From Hyphomicrobiales bacterium (GTDB taxonomy: Bacteria > Pseudomonadota > Alphaproteobacteria > Rhizobiales > Rhizobiaceae): a DNA stretch of 41,033 bases. A program made the position numbers and the translations under genes. The DNA lies in NCBI GenBank assembly GCA_900466005.1, contig UEGQ01000006.1, positions 1-41,033 of the forward strand. The letters are read 5' to 3'. The number at the start of each line of letters is the position of its first letter. Position 1 is the stretch's first letter. Under the pieces are notes generated by a model. It was given only the letters and a program-made list of their open reading frames with translations, was not told the DNA's origin and did no database searches. Positions 1 to 8,708 of this stretch are shown here, in pieces.

Positions 1-358
1 GCCACAGTGCCAAAAGCCTCCGCCGCTTTCAACGAAGGGTTTGCAAAATCGCTTTTACATTTGCTTTGCACAGCGCAGCTTCGGGACAACCAATGCCCGA
101 TCGTCAGAGCGATGGCAGGTTTGCCCGCCGACTCCGCCATTGAGGCGACATTTCACCTTTCTGAAAGCAGACATCGCTGGGGCATGCGCAGGACGCCGTA
201 GCTGTTGGAGCCGCCTTCGCGGAGGCCGCCTCGTTTGAAACAAGTAAATCGAACTGCCGCGTCACCCGCTTCTCACGCTCATCTCAAGACGAACTCTCCA
301 GACTGCATTGTCCGGCAAATCGGTGTATGCCATTACCCTGAACAAATCGGGAGCAAAC
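1..358. other. Non-coding or degraded stretch at the left edge
   Basis: Short open frames occur on both strands, but none has a recognisable domain, a good ribosome binding site or a convincing amino-acid composition. I see no tRNA, repeat or insertion-sequence end here. It may be the far upstream region of a gene outside the window. Confidence 0.4.
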
Positions 359-565
359 ATGGAAACCGTAGAAATCAGCAACCGTAGCGACTTCGCCTTG
401 TGGGCAATCGAGCGGGCGCAGGAGATCGTAACGTCCGAGGGAGCCGCTTTTGCAATGGCCGCTCGTGATATGGACGAGGAGGCGCTTGCGAATACCGCGG
501 CCGCGCTCGGCAAGGCCATCAGTGATGCGATGTTGGAAGTGTTTGATGGCCTGATAGGTGAGTAG
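359..565 (+). CDS. Small hypothetical protein (68 aa)
   Basis: The product is acidic and alanine-rich, starts METVEISNRSDF, and is probably mostly helical. No signal peptide, membrane segment or known motif is visible. An upstream in-frame start at 308 would add 17 residues; I prefer the ATG at 359 because the added residues look unlike a protein. It stands alone on the plus strand in sparsely coding DNA. The balanced composition (many A, E and D with few R, P and C) is what separates it from the shadow frames around it. The function is unknown, and it could still be a spurious frame. Confidence 0.45.
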   Translation: METVEISNRSDFALWAIERAQEIVTSEGAAFAMAARDMDEEALANTAAALGKAISDAMLEVFDGLIGE

Positions 566-1098
566 CGCTGGTTGGGACTACAAGCGGGCCATTGACCAAT
601 ATCTTGATATAGATTGCGGTCAGTATGGTCCAAGTCCTCCGTCTTTCTGTGCCTGATGCCAATAGCGTACATTCGCAGAGCCCTGGGCGATATCGATATC
701 GAGGCAGCGCCGCGCGAAGCCTTCGACTTCGATTGGGGCTCCATTCCAGATCTGGCTCCCGATGGAGATAGGCTTCCAACGGCAGGGATCTCTGGCTAAT
801 CTCTCAGCTTGCCGCTGGCAGCAGGACAAGCCGATCCCCGACTGCAGGACCCTCGTCCGGTGCGATCCGCATGCGAAGATGCAGCCTTGACTGGAAGGAC
901 GCCACGCATTTCCAAGGCTGCGAATTTAAGGACTATGTGCGCTCGAACTCCCTTGCTGCGGGTTCGGTCCGTTCAAGAGCGGCATCTTGGCGAAATAGGT
1001 GCGGCTTGTGACGCGAGCCAAACGCAAGCGAACGCCTTCAATCACTGATGTTCAGCGAACCCTTGTTCCCAGCCTGAGGGAAGAGGCAAATCAGAGCA
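566..1098. other. Intergenic stretch with no recognisable gene
   Basis: Over 500 bases lie between the small ORF and the 3' end of the exonuclease gene. Short frames exist on both strands, but their translations are R/S/P-rich and match no family I know. It may be a decayed gene or phage/transposon remnant, but I cannot name it. No clear intrinsic terminator for the minus-strand exonuclease gene is visible; only a short TTCCC/GGGAA inverted repeat lies just past its stop. Confidence 0.4.
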
Positions 1099-3159
1099 CT
1101 ACCTCTGGCTGTTCTGCTGCAAGAGTCTGTCATAGCGCTTTACCTCCGACAGCACCTCGCTGAGACGATCCATACCCTTTGCCTGCAAAATCCGCTTCAG
1201 TTTGATGAAAACCTCAGCCGTGGCCAAGGTGTCGCCCATTGCCGTATGGCGCTGGTTCTGGGGTAGGTCGACTCCGAGCCGGTTCACCAGATCGTCAAGC
1301 GTATGGTTTTCGCTGAGCCCGAAGACCGCTGCGGAGAGTAGCACAGTGTCGAGGATCGGATTGACGAATCGGACACCAAGCTCCGCTTCCCGTCGCCAAA
1401 GAAAGGCCATGTCGAAGGGCGCATTGTGAGCGACGATCACGGCGTCGTGGGCGAAAGTGTGAAATCGCTCGACCGCTTCCTGCACGCTTACTGCATCGAC
1501 GACCATGGCATCGGTCACACCATGAATGGCTGAAGACGCCCGCGGGATGGAGCGTCCGGGATTGACGAGCAGATCGAGGGTCTCGCCAGGCACGCGCTTC
1601 CCGTTGACAATCCGCACGGCGGCAATTTGGACGATCTCGTCGCCGCGTTCCGGGAAAAGACCGGTCGTCTCGGTATCGAAGACAACGTAGGCCAGGTCGT
1701 CAAGGCGTGACTCTGCCATCCTCTCCGACTGCGCGCGCGACAGCAGATCAAAATCATAGACCACCGAGAAGGGCGTGTCGGCGGGTGTCGCTTCGAGCTG
1801 CTGGATCGGTCGCAGAAAGACGCTGACCGAGGCATTTTGTTCCTTCCCCCCCGGCGCAAGCGTCGTCGCATGCGCGGCCAGGATCGCATTTGCCGAGAGC
1901 CCGCCGGGGCTGCCATCGACCGGTTCGGCCAGCCAACGCTCCAGCTCGGTCTCGGTGAGCGCTCGCCCCTGCCAGCCAAGACGGATCTCGGCTGCATCGC
2001 CAGCCTCGCGTATTACCAGCCGAAGGTTCCGAGCATCGGCCTCGGCCGCTACCTTCTGGGCTATATGGGCAAGCAACGAGACCATGTCGAAGGCATTGCA
2101 GCGGACCGTGAGCGCACTTGCCTCAACATCAAGGGGAATATCTGCAGACGACAGCAGCCTGCGAAGGCTCGCCGCGAATTCGCGGGCGTCGACCGGAGCC
2201 ATTGGCCAGCCATCGGCACGACAGTTGTCGAACCGGCTCGCGAGATCGGCAAGGGTCGCATCAAGCTGCTCGATTTCATCCTTCATCGCTGCCAGCGAAG
2301 GTGTTGCGTTGTCATCGGCCCCAATTCGAGCCGCGAGCGCGCTGACGGTCGGGCGAACACGATCGAAGATCTCGCTCAGCAACACGTCGCGCCGCGCATA
2401 GGCTTCGATCTCTCCCGTTACATCGCGCAGCGTCATGACATAAGCGGCGGCATCCCCGCCATTGTCGCGGGCAAGCCGCATCCGCCCGGCCAGGCGCCTG
2501 GAGCCGCAGGGGCTGTTGCAGACGAACTCAACGATGGAGCCCGGCAGCGCCGATTCGAGCAGGCGCTGATGCACCTGGCGAATGGCACCATCGTTCAGGT
2601 AGTCGAAGAGGTTCTTTCCGAGGCAGACGGGGGTTTTCGGCCCGGACAACATCCGATGGGCCACACCGTTATAGAAGACGATGTGATGCCGACCGGTGCA
2701 CAGGAGCACAGCGGGCGGCACATCGGATAGTAGATGTTCGAGCTTGTTCTTGTCCGAGGCAAGTTGGGCCGTTTCCCGCGCCACTGTCTCGGCAAGTGAA
2801 TTGCGGCTCTTCGAAAGCGTCTCCGTGGCCGAGGCTGCGGCCTCAGCCAGATCACCCAAATACCGAGCCTGAGCCGCGTCAATCTCGTGCGCCACATCCG
2901 CATGCGTGCGCACCCGCAGGGCCCAGGCCAGTTGCTCCATGGGACGCGCCAGATAGGTATCGAACAGGAACCAAACGCCGGCAACGAGCGCAATGATACC
3001 GAAGACGGCGACCACCGCGACCTGGACAAAGGCATTGAGCATATCGGCGCTGCCCTGCCGGTGATATCCGAACCACAGGCCGATCCCGAGCGCCGCAACC
3101 GAGCCGAGGGCGATGGCGACGAAGAAGAGAAGAACGCGGCCGCGAAGTCCGATTCTCAT
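1099..3159 (-). CDS. Membrane-anchored PAS/kinase-like protein fused to a DnaQ-type 3'-5' exonuclease
   Basis: Two N-terminal membrane segments (about residues 8-28 and 43-66) lead into a HAMP-like helix and coiled coil (to about 120) and a PAS-like domain (about 140-250). A degenerate histidine-kinase-like core follows (about 255-455) in which I see no convincing phospho-histidine or intact ATP-binding boxes. The C-terminus, from about 490, is a DEDDh exonuclease with all residues present: Asp495 and Glu497 in FDTETTG, Asp583 in NAPFD, and His638 and Asp643 in RHTAMGD. It should remove nucleotides from 3' ends in the cytoplasm. It lies 7 nt after the small membrane protein gene and is the last gene of the symporter cluster. 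An in-frame GTG at 3165 is an equally possible start, with GGAG about 11 nt upstream. The exonuclease call is firm; the kinase-like ancestry is inference. Confidence 0.85.
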   Translation of the reverse strand: MRIGLRGRVLLFFVAIALGSVAALGIGLWFGYHRQGSADMLNAFVQVAVVAVFGIIALVAGVWFLFDTYLARPMEQLAWALRVRTHADVAHEIDAAQARYLGDLAEAAASATETLSKSRNSLAETVARETAQLASDKNKLEHLLSDVPPAVLLCTGRHHIVFYNGVAHRMLSGPKTPVCLGKNLFDYLNDGAIRQVHQRLLESALPGSIVEFVCNSPCGSRRLAGRMRLARDNGGDAAAYVMTLRDVTGEIEAYARRDVLLSEIFDRVRPTVSALAARIGADDNATPSLAAMKDEIEQLDATLADLASRFDNCRADGWPMAPVDAREFAASLRRLLSSADIPLDVEASALTVRCNAFDMVSLLAHIAQKVAAEADARNLRLVIREAGDAAEIRLGWQGRALTETELERWLAEPVDGSPGGLSANAILAAHATTLAPGGKEQNASVSVFLRPIQQLEATPADTPFSVVYDFDLLSRAQSERMAESRLDDLAYVVFDTETTGLFPERGDEIVQIAAVRIVNGKRVPGETLDLLVNPGRSIPRASSAIHGVTDAMVVDAVSVQEAVERFHTFAHDAVIVAHNAPFDMAFLWRREAELGVRFVNPILDTVLLSAAVFGLSENHTLDDLVNRLGVDLPQNQRHTAMGDTLATAEVFIKLKRILQAKGMDRLSEVLSEVKRYDRLLQQNSQR

Positions 3160-3172
3160 GATCACTGCTGTA

Positions 3173-3697
3173 TCAACTCCGTTTGCAGGCGATGCCCAGA
3201 AGTCGATCGCCAGGCGGCAGGTCCGTCCAGGTCACTCCGGTGATCGTGCCGTCTTCGGCAACCTTCACATCCTTGCCCATGAGATCCGCTCGCCGGCCGC
3301 CGGCGCAGTCAAACAGGACCTTGATCCGCGCAGTCGGTTGCCAGCGGGCCGCGAGCAAGAGATCGACCATCACCTGATCGGGCAGGTTGGGATGGCGCTG
3401 CACGGTCCTCGTGTCGACGGCGCTGTATCGCGTGACCACCGGACGATAGTAGGACCACGGCCTCAAGAAAGAGCGTTGCTCATTGTTCCAGGCGACGATC
3501 ACTCCGGCGGGCTGCGTTGCCACATTCCGCTCGAACCAGCTGTACTCGCTCCAGATCGCATAGCTCAGCATGCCGAGACCCGCCGCCGCAGGCACGATCC
3601 ATTTCGGCAGGAGGCCACGGCTGATCCATCGCAACCCCATTGCAACACCGGCCACGGCCACACCTGCCACGACAGCCGCAATCAACTCGAAAAACAC
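3173..3697 (-). CDS. Small membrane-anchored protein of unknown function (174 aa)
   Basis: Two hydrophobic segments at the N-terminus (about residues 3-20 and 33-48) precede a soluble domain of about 120 residues containing WNNEQRSFLRPWSYYRP and a late Cys pair (FDCAGG and IACKRS). The start is a GTG at 3697 with AAGGAT about 8 nt upstream. It lies 13 nt downstream of the DUF294 gene and 7 nt upstream of the exonuclease gene, so it is almost certainly co-transcribed with both. I do not recognise a family. The position suggests a role in the same membrane signalling or transport unit. Confidence 0.75.
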   Translation of the reverse strand: MFFELIAAVVAGVAVAGVAMGLRWISRGLLPKWIVPAAAGLGMLSYAIWSEYSWFERNVATQPAGVIVAWNNEQRSFLRPWSYYRPVVTRYSAVDTRTVQRHPNLPDQVMVDLLLAARWQPTARIKVLFDCAGGRRADLMGKDVKVAEDGTITGVTWTDLPPGDRLLGIACKRS

Positions 3698-3710
3698 TAC
3701 ATTTCATCCT

Positions 3711-5537
3711 TTATGCGGGCGCTCGTCCGCTGTTGGCGAGCGCCGATTGCATTGTTCTGACAACGACGAACGCATCCCGCAGATGGGAGCGCTCGAAGTC
3801 TCCGTAGTCGTAAGGAGCGAGATAGTTGTCCGGTTTGAGCCCCGCCTTTACCTGGTTCTTCTGATTACGCAGCCTCATTTCGGCGATCAGATCATAGGCG
3901 GCAATCAAGTCGCGTGCACCCGCATTGGAGATGACGCCGCTTGCCTCGGCCGCCAGCAGCCTAGCACGCGTGTTGACCGGCGGTAATCGCGCCATGAGGC
4001 TGTAGACCCGCCCCAGATCGACGACTGGCACGACGCCGTTGTGCTTCATGTCGATATGGTTGCGATGATCCCCGCTGCGGATCGTAGCAAAGCCACGCAG
4101 AAGGCCGAGGGGGGGCGCGTGCTTGAGGGAATTGCTGACCATATGGGCGACGAAGATCGAATTGCGACTGGCCTTGTCGAGAACCTCCGCCTGCAGATCG
4201 CGGAACAGCGTTCCCGTGCCGGCTATGGGTCTTAAGTCAAACATGACGCTGGCGAGCATCTGCGCCATGGGTTCCGGGGCCTCGACCCAGCCGAAGAAAT
4301 AGCCCCGCCATACATGCACCGGCTGGCACCAGCGTGGATTGGTCGCCATCATGTCACCGGGGCAATAGACATAACCGCACGCATCGAGACCGTCGCTGAC
4401 CCGGCGGGCAAGCTTTTCAAACCACGGCCGCTGACTCTCGACGAAGCTGTCGTCGATAAAGATACAATTGTCCTGGTCGCTGACGCCCGTCTGCTCCTGG
4501 CGTCCCTGGCTGCCGCAGGCAAGCCAGAGATAGGGCACAGGCGGCGGACCAAGCTCGCGTTCGGCGAGCACGATCAGACGACGGGTCACGGCGTCCGCAA
4601 CATCCGTAATCAGGCGTGTCACCACCTCGTGCGCCTGGTTCCCGCCGACCAACTGCACCAGGAGTTGAGGAACGCGGTCCGTAATCTGGCGCAATTCGGT
4701 CACGTGTTCGGCGGCAGCGATCTCGCCGATCATCAGAGCCGACGTCGTCGCCTGAAAGCGGGTCAGGTCCGTCTGCGTGACGATCCCCACCAAGCGGTCG
4801 CCGTCCACCACCGGCAAGTGTCCGACGCGATGCTCCAGCATGAAATTGAGCACATCCGAACCGAGAGCATCTTCGGTCAGCCCAAGCGGCTGCCGCGTCA
4901 TCACGGCCGAGACGGGCGTCGTCGCCGGATCAAGGCCCTCGGCGACGACCCGAGACGCGAGGTCACGGGTGGTGATGAGGCCGACAAGACGATCCTTCTC
5001 CACCACTCCGAGGCTGGAGACCTTCCGGTCCCGCATGAGTTCGGCGGCTTGACGGACACTATCTTCAGGGGAACAGACGAGCGCGGGCTTAGACATGAGG
5101 TCGCCGATCTTGCGCAGCGCCATTTCGCTACGCCTGACGTCGGCGACCCGACCGCGGGTGAAGAACCGGGCGTAGACCGGCTGCTCGCTTATCAACCGCT
5201 TGAATTCGTACGCCGGCAGTAGCAGCAAGAGAAGATCTGTCAGCGCGCGTGCGCTGGTCATGGCGAACCCATCGACCATCAGTCCACGCTCACCGAAGGA
5301 ATTGCGGGCGGAAAGCTGCGAGATGACGGTGCCGGACGAATCCCTGACCTCGACGCTGCCGTCCATCACCAGGAAAAGGCCGGGTAGCAGCTCACCGTGG
5401 GCATACACTTCCGTACCGGCTGTCAACTTCTTGCAGACGAAGCATCCTGCGACACGCTCCAGTTCTGCGCGCGGCAGGCTGTCGTAGGGGTGAACGGTCT
5501 CGAGAAACTTCAGGATATCAGAGGTGGCTGCAGCCAT
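3711..5537 (-). CDS. Cyclic nucleotide-binding/CBS/DUF294 nucleotidyltransferase-like protein
   Basis: This 608-aa cytoplasmic protein has an N-terminal cNMP-binding (CRP-type) domain (about residues 12-130), a pair of CBS domains (about 148-262), a GlnE/GlnD-like nucleotidyltransferase domain (DUF294, about 300-440) and the DUF294 C-terminal helical domain (about 450-600). The nucleotidyltransferase core is visible as CGSQGRQEQTG followed by DQDN, the GS...D-x-D pattern. The family is found beside Na+/solute symporters and DnaQ-like exonucleases in many proteobacteria and is thought to sense nucleotides and modify or regulate a partner. The substrate is unknown. It lies downstream of the symporter gene, separated by 91 nt that contain a strong hairpin, so it may be expressed at a lower level. 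Confidence 0.9.
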   Translation of the reverse strand: MAAATSDILKFLETVHPYDSLPRAELERVAGCFVCKKLTAGTEVYAHGELLPGLFLVMDGSVEVRDSSGTVISQLSARNSFGERGLMVDGFAMTSARALTDLLLLLLPAYEFKRLISEQPVYARFFTRGRVADVRRSEMALRKIGDLMSKPALVCSPEDSVRQAAELMRDRKVSSLGVVEKDRLVGLITTRDLASRVVAEGLDPATTPVSAVMTRQPLGLTEDALGSDVLNFMLEHRVGHLPVVDGDRLVGIVTQTDLTRFQATTSALMIGEIAAAEHVTELRQITDRVPQLLVQLVGGNQAHEVVTRLITDVADAVTRRLIVLAERELGPPPVPYLWLACGSQGRQEQTGVSDQDNCIFIDDSFVESQRPWFEKLARRVSDGLDACGYVYCPGDMMATNPRWCQPVHVWRGYFFGWVEAPEPMAQMLASVMFDLRPIAGTGTLFRDLQAEVLDKASRNSIFVAHMVSNSLKHAPPLGLLRGFATIRSGDHRNHIDMKHNGVVPVVDLGRVYSLMARLPPVNTRARLLAAEASGVISNAGARDLIAAYDLIAEMRLRNQKNQVKAGLKPDNYLAPYDYGDFERSHLRDAFVVVRTMQSALANSGRAPA

Positions 5538-5588
5538 CAGGACCCCAACGGACCGGTCGTGCGGTCGAACCTTGGTTGAGGAAAGTGA

Positions 5589-5610
5589 ACGGGCGGCTTT
5601 CGCCGCCCGT
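5589..5610 (-). terminator. Hairpin between the symporter and DUF294 genes
   Basis: A perfect 9-bp stem (ACGGGCGGC/GCCGCCCGT) encloses a 4-base loop. It lies 18 nt past the symporter stop codon, and on the minus strand it is followed by a moderately T-rich stretch (TTCACTTTCC). It could be a partial terminator or an mRNA 3' stabiliser separating strong symporter expression from the accessory genes downstream. Confidence 0.6.
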
Positions 5611-5628
5611 CCATTTGTCTATGCGATC

Positions 5629-7395
5629 TCAGTGACCGGTTGCCTGACCCGCGCCACGCGGTACGCGGATCGATTCCACCAGTTCCTGTACGTGAGCCGG
5701 CGGTGCTGCAGTGATCATCGACACGATGTAGGCCGTCGCAAAGTTCAGCAGTGCACCGATCGGACCAAAGGCCGCCGGCGGGATGCCGAACAGGTAGTTG
5801 GCAGGTACGTTCTCCAGCATGTTCGTGCCGGCGATGAAGAACCAGCCGAGATAGGTGAACAGATAGAGGCAGGTCACGATCAAACCGACGAGCATGCCGA
5901 TGGTCGCGCCGGCCGAGTTGATGCGCTTCGAGAAGATGCCCATCATCAGAACCGGGAAGATGCTCGCTGCGGCAAGGCCGAAGGCCAAGGCCACGGTCTG
6001 AGCGGCGAAGCCCGGCGGGTTGAGGCCCAGCAAGGTTGCGACCAAGATCGCGCCGGCCATCGCGATACGAGCGACCATGAGCTCGTTCTTTTCGGAGATG
6101 CCCGGGACGAGCCAGTCCTTGATCAGGTCGTGGCTGATCGAGGAAGAGATCGCCAGCAGAAGACCGGCTGCCGTGGACAGAGCGGCAGCAAGACCGCCGG
6201 CCGCGATGAGGCCGATGACCCAGCCGGGGAGCTGTGCGATTTCCGGGTTGGCGAGAACGAGGATGTCATTGTTGATATCCAGTTCGTTGCCGGCCCAGCC
6301 ACGCTGTGTCGCCGTTTCGGTGAAGCCTGCAGCCTTGTCGTTGTAGTACTGGATGCGGCCGTCGCCGTTCTTGTCTTCGAACTTCAGCAGGCCGGTGACT
6401 TCCCAAGTCTTCATCCAATCAGGGCGCTCTTCATAGAGGACAGCCTCGGCACTCGGACCATTGGGGAAGATGGTGTCGATGATGTTCAGGCGTGCCATGG
6501 CGCCGACAGCCGGAGCCGTCAGGTAAAGCAGCGCGATGAAGACCAGCGCCCAGCCGGCCGACCAACGTGCGTCGGAGACCTTGGGAACAGTGAAGAAGCG
6601 GATGATGACGTGCGGCAGACCGGCGGTACCGATCATCAGCGACAGCGTGAACAGGGTCATGTTCAGCATGGAGCCCTGCGCGGTATAGGCGTTGAAGCCA
6701 AGGTCGGTGACGACCTGGTCAAGCTTCTGCAGCAGTGGCAGGCCCGATTCGGTATGCGTCGAGAACAGGCCGAGCCATGGCAGCGGATTGCCTGTCAGTT
6801 GCATCGAGATAAAGATGGCAGGGATCGTGTAGGCGATGATCAGCACGACATACTGGGCAACCTGCGTGTAGGTGATGCCCTTCATGCCGCCGAGAACCGC
6901 ATAGGCGAAGACGACGGCCGCGGCGATCCAAAGACCGGTCGAGGCCTCGACTTCCAGAAAGCGCGAGAATGCGACGCCGGCCCCGGTCATCTGGCCGATA
7001 ACATAGGTCGTCGAGATGATGATCAGGCAGATGACCGCGACAAGTCGCGCGCTCTGGCTGTAGAAACGGTCGCCGATGAATTGCGGCACGGTATACTTGC
7101 CGAACTTGCGCAGGTAAGGCGCCAGCAGCAGTGCGAGCAGTACGTAGCCGCCGGTCCAGCCCATCAGGTAGGTGGAGTTGGCATATCCAACGCCCGCGAT
7201 CAGGCCAGCCATGGAGATGAACGAAGCCGCAGACATCCAGTCCGCAGCAGTCGCCATGCCGTTCAGCACAGGATGAACGCCGCGGTTTGCGGCGTAGAAT
7301 TCAGCAGTGGAGCCGGCGCGGCTCCAGATTGCGATACCGATGTAGAGCGCAAAGGAGGCGCCCACAATCAAGAGATTAAGGGTATACTGATCCAT
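5629..7395 (-). CDS. Na+/solute symporter (SSS family, VC_2705 type; acetate/monocarboxylate-like)
   Basis: This 588-aa polytopic protein has about 13 membrane segments starting with YTLNLLIVGASFALYIGIAI. SSS-family features include the TAADWMSAASFISMAGLI helix. The large loop around residues 335-375 carries DKNGDGRIQ, an EF-hand-like Asp/Asn-rich loop, followed by ELDINNDI. That loop and the paired DUF4212 gene 14 nt upstream mark the VC_2705-type subfamily rather than classic ActP. Transport is probably driven by Na+ or H+; the substrate is likely a short organic acid such as acetate or pyruvate, but the sequence does not prove this. The ATG at 7395 has no strong Shine-Dalgarno sequence, so translation may be coupled to the preceding gene. 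Confidence 0.9.
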   Translation of the reverse strand: MDQYTLNLLIVGASFALYIGIAIWSRAGSTAEFYAANRGVHPVLNGMATAADWMSAASFISMAGLIAGVGYANSTYLMGWTGGYVLLALLLAPYLRKFGKYTVPQFIGDRFYSQSARLVAVICLIIISTTYVIGQMTGAGVAFSRFLEVEASTGLWIAAAVVFAYAVLGGMKGITYTQVAQYVVLIIAYTIPAIFISMQLTGNPLPWLGLFSTHTESGLPLLQKLDQVVTDLGFNAYTAQGSMLNMTLFTLSLMIGTAGLPHVIIRFFTVPKVSDARWSAGWALVFIALLYLTAPAVGAMARLNIIDTIFPNGPSAEAVLYEERPDWMKTWEVTGLLKFEDKNGDGRIQYYNDKAAGFTETATQRGWAGNELDINNDILVLANPEIAQLPGWVIGLIAAGGLAAALSTAAGLLLAISSSISHDLIKDWLVPGISEKNELMVARIAMAGAILVATLLGLNPPGFAAQTVALAFGLAAASIFPVLMMGIFSKRINSAGATIGMLVGLIVTCLYLFTYLGWFFIAGTNMLENVPANYLFGIPPAAFGPIGALLNFATAYIVSMITAAPPAHVQELVESIRVPRGAGQATGH

Positions 7396-7409
7396 AAGGA
7401 ATGTCCGCC

Positions 7410-7667
7410 TTACTGCTCGTCGACGCCGAATTCGCGGTCGATCTTGTTCATGTACATCGCGTAATAGAAAATCAGCGCGATAAAGACGATGATCGAACCT
7501 TGCTGGGCGAACCAGAAACCAAGGTCAGTGCCGCCGACGGCTATACCGGACAGCATGGGACGCAGCAGGATGCCGAATCCGTAAGATACAATCGCCCAGA
7601 TGGCCAGACATATGTAGATAATGCGAATATTCGCTGCCCAATAGGCATTGGACGACTTGTCCGTCAT
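7410..7667 (-). CDS. DUF4212 small membrane subunit of the symporter
   Basis: This 85-aa protein has two membrane segments (IRIIYICLAIWAIVSYGFGI and a second around FIALIFYYAMYM) and ends in KIDREFGVDEQ. DUF4212 proteins (sodium/substrate symporter small subunit) are encoded directly upstream of VC_2705-type symporters, as here. GGAGG lies about 7 nt before the ATG at 7667. It is the first gene of the cluster, so its promoter should lie between 7668 and about 7900, where an inverted repeat is present. Confidence 0.9.
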   Translation of the reverse strand: MTDKSSNAYWAANIRIIYICLAIWAIVSYGFGILLRPMLSGIAVGGTDLGFWFAQQGSIIVFIALIFYYAMYMNKIDREFGVDEQ

Positions 7668-7838
7668 GAATGGTCCTCCCTCTGCTTTCAGACATCATCG
7701 GTGCCTGAACTCCTCCACCACGCCGCAGGACCGGACGAGCATGCGTCGTCGGCCGTATAACCGCTCCTCACAAATACGGTCTCCTCCCCGCAGCATGGCC
7801 ACACTAGTCTGCCCAAGGGAGCTGCCAAGCCCACGATT

Positions 7839-7861
7839 GGTCGTAAGACCAAAGTCTTACG
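7839..7861. promoter_or_regulatory. Overlapping palindromes upstream of the symporter cluster
   Basis: CGTAAGAC (7842-7849) and GTCTTACG (7854-7861) form a perfect 8-bp inverted repeat around CAAA. The left arm also lies inside a second, imperfect palindrome, GGTCGTAAGACC (7839-7850). The element sits about 175 nt upstream of the DUF4212 start codon and is outside any gene. It is probably a regulator-binding site. The regulator is unknown, although the pattern resembles the sites near the NarL-type system at 11788-13817. Confidence 0.5.
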
Positions 7862-7928
7862 CGGCAGGTCGGCAGAGCCGGCCCGGTATATTTGGACAGC
7901 TTGCTGCCGATTGTTATGGGGTTCCGGC

Positions 7929-8708
7929 TTACGCGGTCGGCACAGTGCCCCCATCGATCGCATATTCGGTACCGGTAATCGACGCAGCGCGGCCCGAAGC
8001 GAGGAAGGCGATCAGATTGGCGACCTCTTCCGGTTTCGCCGGACGACCTAGGGGGATGCCGCCCAACCCGTCCATGATGAGCTTCTTTCCGCCTTCAAGG
8101 TCCGTTCCAGCCTGCTTTGCCAAGCGCTCGGCAAGGTGGACCGAAGCTTCCGTTTCAATCCAGCCGGGCGACACCCGAACGACGCGCACGCCTTTGGGCG
8201 AGACTTCCTTCGACATTGCCTTGCTATAGGTCGAAAGCGCTGCCTTGGCGGCCGCATAAGCCGTCGTCGATTCGGGAAGCGGCAGGACCCGCTGGATCGA
8301 TGTGACGTGCACGACCACACCGCTTCTGCGCGCGACCATGTCCGGAACAAGCAATCGATCCAGCCTGACAGCAGGAAAAAGATTGATGGACAATTCCTTG
8401 TGCCAATCGTCATCAGTCAGCGCAGAAAAGCCCCCACCGCCGGCTGACGAGCCGCCCAGCATGTGAACGATGACGTCGACACCACCAAGACGTTGACGCG
8501 CGGCCTCCGCCACCAATGCAGTTCCTTCCTCGGTCGTCAGATCGGCCTCAACGAACAGGTCTTCCGACAAATCTCCGGGACGCGTCCGTGCCGTCGTCAG
8601 CACTTGTGCGCCAAGCTCCCGGAACACGTTTACGGTCGCCGCGCCAGTGCCTTTGGTCCCTGCCGTAATGAGAGCGCGCTTGCCTTTCAGGTTGAGAAAG
8701 TCGGCCAT
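7929..8708 (-). CDS. SDR-family NAD(P)-dependent oxidoreductase
   Basis: This is a 259-aa classical short-chain dehydrogenase. The nucleotide-binding motif is TAGTKGTG (residues 15-22), and the catalytic residues are Ser137, Tyr151 and Lys155 in TSIQ and YAAAK. The usual NAG motif is replaced by a glycine-rich segment around HMLGGSSAG. The ATG at 8708 overlaps the stop of the NTF2-like gene (TGATG); the GTG one codon earlier is less likely. The C-terminus ends IDGGTVPTA, typical of SDRs. Substrate is unknown. Co-transcription with an NTF2/SnoaL-like protein and control by a divergent LysR gene suggest metabolism or detoxification of a small carbonyl or alcohol compound. Confidence 0.88.
   Translation of the reverse strand: MADFLNLKGKRALITAGTKGTGAATVNVFRELGAQVLTTARTRPGDLSEDLFVEADLTTEEGTALVAEAARQRLGGVDVIVHMLGGSSAGGGGFSALTDDDWHKELSINLFPAVRLDRLLVPDMVARRSGVVVHVTSIQRVLPLPESTTAYAAAKAALSTYSKAMSKEVSPKGVRVVRVSPGWIETEASVHLAERLAKQAGTDLEGGKKLIMDGLGGIPLGRPAKPEEVANLIAFLASGRAASITGTEYAIDGGTVPTA

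Noticed and set aside
5524..7464. A 646-codon open frame on the plus strand opposite the symporter gene
   Set aside because: It is the antisense shadow of the GC-rich symporter gene; its translation is R/D/Q/H-rich with no domain, while the minus frame is a clear SSS transporter.
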